Source: Chloroflexota bacterium
GTDB lineage: Bacteria > Chloroflexota > Dormibacteria > Aeolococcales > Aeolococcaceae
Direction: 5' to 3'
Assembly: GCA_028287605.1 (NCBI GenBank)
Contig: JAQBPI010000039.1
Coordinates: 1 to 5,086, forward strand
DNA length: 5,086 nucleotides
In this document: positions 1 to 5,086 of the stretch, in pieces
Layout of the letters: every line of letters starts with the position of its first letter
Position numbering within the stretch: position 1 is the first letter of the stretch
Notes under the pieces: model-generated
What the model was told of the DNA's origin: nothing
Database searches by the model: none
Seen by the model: the letters and a program-made list of their open reading frames with translations, nothing else
Position numbers and translations under genes: made by a program

Positions 1-150
1 CAGACCGGGGCGGAGATGCGCGGCCTCTGGTCGCTGGGCCAGGCGCTGCCCGCCGACCTGGTCGCCGTCGAGCTGGGCATGGACGGCCTCGACGACGCCG
101 CCCTGGAGCGTCGCATCCGCGAGGGGCTGGCCGGGGTCCGGTCCACATGA
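1..150 (+). CDS. C-terminal end of an unidentified protein (5'-truncated by window edge)
   Basis: Frame 1 is open from the first base to a TGA at 148-150, giving 49 residues that begin QTGAEMRGLW and end EGLAGVRST. Nearly every codon (about 47 of 49) ends in G or C, as in the clear genes downstream, which supports real coding. The tail contains a probable helix (DDAALERRIREGLAGV) and looks like the soluble C-terminus of a cytoplasmic protein; there is no membrane segment. I do not recognise the family from this fragment. Its stop codon overlaps the ATG of the following dehydrogenase in an ATGA tetranucleotide, so the two genes are probably translationally coupled and in one operon. The gene's function would be the best clue to the dehydrogenase's substrate, but it lies outside the window. 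Confidence 0.75.
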   Translation, partial: QTGAEMRGLWSLGQALPADLVAVELGMDGLDDAALERRIREGLAGVRST

Positions 151-881
151 GCCGCGGCACCGCCGTGGTCACTGGGGCGAGCAGCGGCATCGGCGCCGCC
201 ACCGTGGTCGCCCTCGCCCGCGCCGGGTGGCGGGTGGTCGCCGGCGCCCGCCGGGAGGACCGGCTGCGCGAGGTGGCGGAGCGGGCGGGGGCGCGCTGGA
301 TGCGGCTCGACGTCACCGACCAGGCCAGCGTCGACGCCTTCGTCGCCGCCCTCGACGAGTGCGCCGTGCTCGTCAACAACGCGGGCGGGGCCTACGGGCT
401 GACCCCCATCGCCGAGGCCGACGACGAGCAGTGGCGGCGGATGTACGAGGTCAACGTGCTCGGGCTGTTGCGCATGACCCGCGCCCTGCTGCCGCTTCTG
501 GAGCGGGCCGCCCCCGGCCACGTGGTGAACATCGGCTCGATCGCCGCCACCGAGACCTACCCCGGGGGCGCCGGCTACACCGCGGTGAAGCACGGGGTCC
601 GCGCGGTCACCCGGACCCTCCGGCAGGAGCTGCTCGGCCGCCCGGTGCGGGTCAGCGAGATCGACCCCGGGGCGGTGGAGACCGAGTTCAGCGTCGTCCG
701 CCTCGGCAGCGAGGAGCGCGCCGCCCAGGTCTACGCGGGGATGACCCCGCTGACCGGCGAGGACATCGCCGAGTGCGTGCTCTGGGTGGTGGAGCGCCCG
801 CCCCACGTCAACGTCGACGAGCTGGTGGTGCGCCCCCTCGACCAGGTCATGGGGGTGCCCACCATGCACCGGCGCACCTGA
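147..881 (+). CDS. YdfG-like NADP-dependent short-chain dehydrogenase/reductase
   Basis: Complete 244-residue classical SDR (adh_short family), a cytoplasmic oxidoreductase with one Rossmann domain. Visible motifs: the cofactor glycine motif TGASSGIG (9-16); Arg35-Arg36 after the second strand, which favours NADP(H) over NAD(H); Asp55 in LDVTD; NNAGG (77-81); and the catalytic tetrad Asn103, Ser131, Tyr144 and Lys148 (YTAVK). PG at 174-175 follows the active site. The C-terminal half (ETEFSVVR, then PLTGEDIAECVLWVVERP, PHVNVDEL and a final MHRRT) follows the pattern of E. coli YdfG, about 248 residues, which oxidises 3-hydroxy acids such as serine and allo-threonine and reduces malonic semialdehyde. 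That general class is a good call; the exact substrate is not visible. The ATG at 147 is chosen because it overlaps the upstream stop (ATGA) and leaves the usual short lead before the glycine motif. No strong ribosome site precedes it, consistent with coupling. Confidence 0.93.
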   Translation: MSRGTAVVTGASSGIGAATVVALARAGWRVVAGARREDRLREVAERAGARWMRLDVTDQASVDAFVAALDECAVLVNNAGGAYGLTPIAEADDEQWRRMYEVNVLGLLRMTRALLPLLERAAPGHVVNIGSIAATETYPGGAGYTAVKHGVRAVTRTLRQELLGRPVRVSEIDPGAVETEFSVVRLGSEERAAQVYAGMTPLTGEDIAECVLWVVERPPHVNVDELVVRPLDQVMGVPTMHRRT

Positions 882-1292
882 TCAGCCCTGGCGGGTGGGG
901 CCGGCCCGCTCGGGCGTGATCGTCAGGAGCACCCGCCGCTCCCGCTCCATGGCGGCGCGGTACTCGTCCCAGTCGGGGTGCTCGCCGAAGCTCTCGCGGT
1001 AGTAGTCGACCAGCGGCTCCATCGCCTCGGGCAGGGAGACCACCCGCGCCGGCCCCTCCACCACCGCCCAGGAGCCGAAGAAGCCGTCGTTCATCACGCA
1101 GACGGAGGCGCGCCCGGTGCGGCGCACGTGCTGGGTCTTCATGGCGGTCTCGCGGGTGCTCACCACCAGGTCGCCGGCGGCGTCGACGCCGACCACGACC
1201 GGCGACATCGCCACTCCGCCGTCGGCCCGCTCGGTGGCGAGCACGGCGCGGTGGTTGCTGCGAACGAAGTCCCTGGCCTCGTCGACGGTCAT
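882..1292 (-). CDS. PPOX-class (pyridoxamine 5'-phosphate oxidase-like) F420/FMN-binding protein
   Basis: A 136-residue split-beta-barrel protein, the normal length for small PPOX-class F420-dependent oxidoreductases such as the Rv1155 group. Seen in order: an N-terminal helix (MTVDEARDFV, 1-10); strand RAVLATERADGGVAMSP (15-31), typical of the first barrel strands; DLVVSTRET (41-49); then MKTQHVRRTGRASVCV (51-66), corresponding to the basic cofactor-phosphate segment (K-T-x-x-x-R-R) of the family; GFFGSWAVVEGPARVV (70-85); and a C-terminal helix with YRAAMERERRVLLTITPER (111-129). Such proteins are cytoplasmic homodimers binding FMN or deazaflavin F420; which one cannot be read from sequence. 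The start at 1292 is preferred over an in-frame ATG at 1349 because GGGAGGAGGAA lies just upstream at good spacing and the family begins here. The gene is divergent from tetR and converges end-to-end with the dehydrogenase. Confidence 0.9.
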   Translation of the reverse strand: MTVDEARDFVRSNHRAVLATERADGGVAMSPVVVGVDAAGDLVVSTRETAMKTQHVRRTGRASVCVMNDGFFGSWAVVEGPARVVSLPEAMEPLVDYYRESFGEHPDWDEYRAAMERERRVLLTITPERAGPTRQG

Positions 1293-1297
1293 GGGGT

Positions 1298-1308
1298 TCC
1301 TCCTCCCT
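1298..1308 (-). promoter_or_regulatory. Strong ribosome binding site of the PPOX gene
   Basis: Read on the minus strand, GGGAGGAGGAA ends 5 bases before the ATG at 1292; its GGAGG core sits about 7 to 10 bases before it. This is the only near-consensus Shine-Dalgarno sequence in the window and decides the start of the PPOX gene against the upstream in-frame ATG at 1349, which has none and would add 19 residues absent from the family pattern. Confidence 0.75.
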
Positions 1309-1324
1309 GTCTGGGACGGGCACA

Positions 1325-1338
1325 CCATACCGGTACGG
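1325..1338. repeat. Inverted repeat, candidate TetR operator half (CCATACCGGTACGG)
   Basis: A perfect 8-base palindrome TACCGGTA (1328-1335), extended after one mismatched pair by CC/GG to 14 bases. It overlaps the possible minus-strand -10 element (1329 to 1324), so a protein bound here would block the PPOX promoter. An adjacent smaller dyad, CGGA-C-TCCG (1336-1344), abuts it. In GC-rich DNA short palindromes are common, so operator function is only a suggestion. Confidence 0.35.
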
Positions 1339-1348
1339 ACTCCGGCCA

Positions 1349-1361
1349 TAGGGATCCCCTA
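1349..1361. repeat. Inverted repeat, candidate operator (TAGGG-ATC-CCCTA)
   Basis: Two perfect 5-base arms, TAGGG (1349-1353) and CCCTA (1357-1361), separated by three bases. It overlaps the possible plus-strand -10 element TACCCT (1360-1365) just upstream of tetR, a placement that would allow autorepression. The spacer is too short for a stable hairpin, which favours a protein-binding site over an RNA structure. Unverified. Confidence 0.35.
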
Positions 1362-1376
1362 CCCTTGAAGGTCGTG

Positions 1377-1397
1377 ATGCCACAGAGAGCCGCGTGA
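1377..1397 (+). other. Possible leader mini-ORF (MPQRAA) coupled to tetR
   Basis: An ATG at 1377 opens a six-codon frame, MPQRAA, that ends at TGA 1395-1397. That stop overlaps the GTG start of tetR (1394-1396) in a GTGA tetranucleotide, the same arrangement used by the carboxylase genes downstream. A GAAGG sequence at 1367-1371 stands 5 bases before the ATG, whereas the tetR GTG itself has only a weak purine run (AGAGAG, 1384-1389). The mini-ORF could load ribosomes for tetR, or it may be chance. No peptide function is implied. Confidence 0.25.
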
Positions 1398-2062
1398 TCA
1401 ATCAGACGGCCGCGCCGCGACGGGCGCGGAGCGCCGAGCCCGAGCCCGAGCCGGCGGGCCGTTGGCGCGAGGGTCTGGGCGTCCGCCCCGAGCTCATCCT
1501 CGCCGCCGCGACCGAGCTGTTCCGCGGGAGGGGCTACCACGGCGTGGGGGTCGACGACATCGGCCGGGCCGCGGGCATCACCGGCCCGGCGGTCTACCGT
1601 CACTTCCCGAGCAAGGTGGCCATCCTCATCGCCGTCTTCGACCGCATCACCGAGCGGCTGCTCGAGGGCGGCGAGGCCCAGGTGGCCCGCGGCCGCTCGC
1701 CGCGGGGACGGCTGGAGCGGCTGGTGGCATTCCATGTCGACTTCGTCCTCAACGAGCGCGCCCTGATGGCGGTCTACGCGCGGGAGGACGACAGCCTCCC
1801 CGGCGCCGACCGCCGCCGGCTCCGCCGCCGCCAGCGCGCCTACCTCGAGCACTGGGTCGAGACCCTCGTCCGCCTGCGTCCCGAGCTCGAGGACGAGCAG
1901 GCCCGGGCCGCGGTGCGCAGCGTGCTGGGGATGCTCAACGCGGTGGCCCACTACGACACCGTGCTCGAGCGCGAGGAGCTGGCGCCGCTGCTCGAGCGGA
2001 TGGCGATCGCCTCGCTGCTCGCCGCCGCGCGCGGACCACGTGGGCAGGCCCCCGCCCGCTAG
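1394..2062 (+). CDS. TetR/AcrR-family transcriptional regulator
   Basis: A 222-residue DNA-binding regulator, likely a homodimeric repressor of an acyl-CoA metabolism operon. The TetR_N domain spans roughly residues 30-78: first helix with PELILAAATELF (32-43), then the helix-turn-helix VDDIGRAAGITGPAVYRHF (53-71) followed by PSKVAIL (72-78), a close match to the family signature. The rest is helical ligand-binding and dimer domain, including an arginine-rich stretch RRRLRRRQR (140-148). The GTG at 1394 is the only credible start: the frame is closed by TAG at 1349 and no other ATG, GTG or TTG occurs between. The N-terminus carries about 29 residues before the domain, including a basic patch (RRAR) and an EPEPEP run, longer than usual. 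The gene lies 10 bases upstream of the carboxyltransferase gene on the same strand, so it is probably autoregulated with the operon; the inducer may be the acyl-CoA or carboxylated product (inference). Confidence 0.93.
   Translation: MINQTAAPRRARSAEPEPEPAGRWREGLGVRPELILAAATELFRGRGYHGVGVDDIGRAAGITGPAVYRHFPSKVAILIAVFDRITERLLEGGEAQVARGRSPRGRLERLVAFHVDFVLNERALMAVYAREDDSLPGADRRRLRRRQRAYLEHWVETLVRLRPELEDEQARAAVRSVLGMLNAVAHYDTVLEREELAPLLERMAIASLLAAARGPRGQAPAR
1436..1453 (+). repeat. Hexanucleotide tandem repeat GAGCCC in tetR (three units)
   Basis: GAGCCC GAGCCC GAGCCG encodes the EPEPEP run (residues 15-20) in the N-terminal extension of the TetR protein. Loss or gain of a unit would keep the frame and alter only the length of this probably disordered tail. 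Three units is short and may simply reflect composition. Confidence 0.5.
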
Positions 2063-2072
2063 CCTGTCGGGC

Positions 2073-3697
<1,625 letters not shown>

Positions 3698-3701
<4 letters not shown>

Positions 3702-5086
3702 GCGGCATCGAGCGGCTGCTCGTCGCCAACCGCGGCGAGATCGCACGTCGGGTGATGCGCACCTGCCGGGAGATGGGCATCGCCACCGTGGCGGTGTTCT
3801 CCGACCCCGACTCCGGCGCTCCCTTCGTGCGCGAGGCGGACGAGGCGGTGCGGCTGCCCGGCGCCTCGGCGGCGGAGACCTACCTGCGCGGCGACGCCGT
3901 CGTCGAGGCGGCGCTGCGCACCGGGGCGGACGCAGTGCACCCCGGGTACGGCTTCCTCTCCGAGAACGCCGGCTTCGCCCGCGACTGCACCGCCGCGGGG
4001 CTCACCTTCGTCGGCCCTCCCGCGGACGTGATCGCGGCGATGGGCTCGAAGCTGGAGGCCCGCCGGCTCATGGCCGCGGCGGGGGTGTCGGTGCTGCCCG
4101 GGGTGGCCGCAGGCGACGCCACCGACCCCGAGGAGCTGGCCCGGCTCGCCGCGGAGGTGGGCCTGCCCCTGCTGGTCAAGGCCAGCGCCGGGGGCGGGGG
4201 ACGGGGGATGCGGCGGGTGCGCGACCTCGCCGAGCTCGAGGCGGCGGTGGCGTCGGCGCGGCGCGAGGCGGCGGCCGCCTTCGGCGACGGCACCGTCCTC
4301 CTCGAGCGGTACGTCGAGGCGCCCCGGCACGTCGAGATCCAGCTGCTCGCCGACGCCCACGGCACCACCGTCCACCTCTTCGAGCGGGAGTGCTCGATCC
4401 AGCGGCGGCACCAGAAGATCGTCGAGGAGTCGCCGAGCGTCGCCGTCGACGAGGCGCTGCGCGAGCGGATCGGCGCCGCCGCGGTCACCGCGGGGCGCGC
4501 CATCGGCTACGTCGGCGCCGGCACCGTCGAGTTCCTGCTCGGCTCCGGCGGCGAGCACTGGTTCCTGGAGGTGAACACCCGCCTCCAGGTCGAGCACCCG
4601 GTGACCGAGTGCATCACCGGGCTCGACCTGGTCCGGCTCCAGCTGCTGGTCGCCCAGGGTGAGCCGCTGCCGCCCGAGGCGCTGACGCCGCGGCGCAGCG
4701 GCCATGCCATCGAGGTGCGCCTCTACGCCGAGGACGCGGAGCGCGACTTCGCGCCCTGCACCGGCACCCTGCACCGCTTCCGGGTCCCGGCGCCCACCGG
4801 GGTGCGCGTCGACAGCGGCGTCGAGGACGGCTCGGTGGTCTCCACCCACTACGACCCGATGCTCGCCAAGGTCGTGGCCCACGCGCCCTCGCGCGCCGAG
4901 GCGGCGCGGCTGCTGGCGTCGGCGCTGGCGAGGGCCCGGCTGCACGGGGTGACCACCAACCGCGACCTGCTGGTGCGCGTCCTCCGCCACCCCGAGTTCC
5001 TCGCCGGGGCCACCGACCCCCACTTCCTCGTGCGCCACCCTGCGGCCGACCTGGGGGCCCCGCTCGTCGACCAGGCGGCGGAGCGG
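3698..5086 (+). CDS. Biotin carboxylase (alpha) subunit of acyl-CoA carboxylase, 3'-truncated by window edge
   Basis: The frame is open from GTG 3698 to the last base, giving 463 residues without a stop. It contains a whole biotin carboxylase module, which makes carboxybiotin from ATP and bicarbonate. Order: Biotin_carb_N with LVANRGEIARRV (8-19) and HPGYGFLSEN (81-90); ATP-grasp domain with Lys118, Lys161 and glycine loop SAGGGGRGM (163-171), ERECSIQRRHQK (229-240) and EVNTRLQVEHPVTE (291-304); Biotin_carb_C with EVRLYAED (339-346) and THYDPMLAKV. By comparison with E. coli AccC, Glu291, Asn293, Arg295, Gln297, Glu299 and Arg341 match its E288, N290, R292, Q294, E296 and R338, so the active site is intact. 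The sequence continues past the usual AccC end, so a C-terminal biotinyl (BCCP) domain probably follows outside the window, as in MCC-alpha/AccA proteins of about 600-700 residues. The start overlaps the carboxyltransferase stop (GTGA) with no ribosome site, implying coupling and equal subunit output. Confidence 0.93.

Larger units (their letters stand above)
1293..1393. promoter_or_regulatory. Divergent promoter/operator region between the PPOX gene and tetR
   Basis: A 101-base spacer between two divergent genes, with AT-richer patches than the flanking coding DNA. It must hold the promoters of both genes. Possible -10 elements are TATGGT on the minus strand (1329 to 1324), which would give a short leader to the PPOX ribosome site, and TACCCT on the plus strand (1360-1365). 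Neither has a convincing -35 box, so both are weak. Three short inverted repeats lie between 1325 and 1361 and are described separately; their position between a TetR gene and its divergent neighbour is the classic place for the regulator's own operator. Regulation of both genes from here is inference. Confidence 0.55.

Noticed and set aside
227..919. A 230-codon plus-strand frame inside the dehydrogenase
   Set aside because: It is Arg/Pro/Gly/Ala-rich frame-shifted reading of the dehydrogenase, which has every SDR motif in its own frame.
1293..1349. A longer PPOX protein starting at the ATG at 1349
   Set aside because: It would add 19 residues not seen in the family, has no ribosome site, and would run through the operator-like repeats; the ATG at 1292 has a strong site.
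1349..1361. Intrinsic terminator in the divergent spacer
   Set aside because: The dyad has only 5-base arms with a three-base gap and no T-run follows on either strand.
978..1397. Plus-strand frames opposite the PPOX gene, one ending in the mini-ORF
   Set aside because: The long frame is a shadow of the PPOX gene. Only its last six codons, which have their own ATG and ribosome-site-like sequence in the spacer, were kept as a tentative leader.
2040..2072. Carboxyltransferase start at GTG 2040
   Set aside because: It would overlap tetR by 23 bases and add 11 low-complexity residues. It cannot be ruled out, but GTG 2073 fits the spacing and family start better.

Overview
The window is very GC-rich, and its real reading frames have an almost exclusive preference for G or C at codon third positions. 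Two genes use GTG starts and genes are packed with 4-base overlaps. Together with an F420/FMN split-barrel (PPOX) protein and a TetR-linked acyl-CoA carboxylase of a type familiar from mycobacteria, this suggests an actinobacterium. Another high-GC soil lineage such as a Chloroflexota/Dormibacterota relative cannot be excluded. No rRNA, tRNA or other taxonomic marker is present, so this is inference from composition and gene content.

Layout, left to right. Bases 1-150 hold the last 49 codons of a plus-strand gene I cannot identify. Its stop overlaps the start of a complete YdfG-like short-chain dehydrogenase (147-881). That gene converges with a minus-strand PPOX-class flavin/F420 enzyme (882-1292); the two stop codons abut with no base between them. 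A 101-base divergent spacer (1293-1393) with several short inverted repeats separates the PPOX gene from a TetR-family regulator (1394-2062). The regulator is followed on the same strand by an acyl-CoA carboxyltransferase beta subunit (2073-3701) and by a biotin carboxylase alpha subunit (3698 to beyond the window end), with a 10-base gap and then a 4-base overlap. All bases are accounted for; there is no unexplained gap over about 100 bases.

How the genes work together. The carboxylase pair is the core of a biotin-dependent acyl-CoA carboxylase: the alpha subunit carboxylates biotin using ATP and bicarbonate, and the beta subunit moves the carboxyl group to an acyl-CoA. Sequence features place the beta subunit in the methylcrotonyl/geranyl-CoA carboxylase branch and, from memory, nearest the mycobacterial AccD2 type, whose substrate is not well settled. 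This points to branched-chain amino-acid, isoprenoid or branched fatty-acid catabolism. The co-transcribed TetR protein is the obvious candidate regulator of its own operon and perhaps of the divergent PPOX gene. The short-chain dehydrogenase belongs to a separate transcription unit, and a link to the carboxylase is speculative.

I see no mobile element, CRISPR array, RNA gene or clear new system. The points most worth a second look are the TetR operator region, a possible leader mini-ORF overlapping the tetR start, and the subgroup and substrate of the carboxylase.
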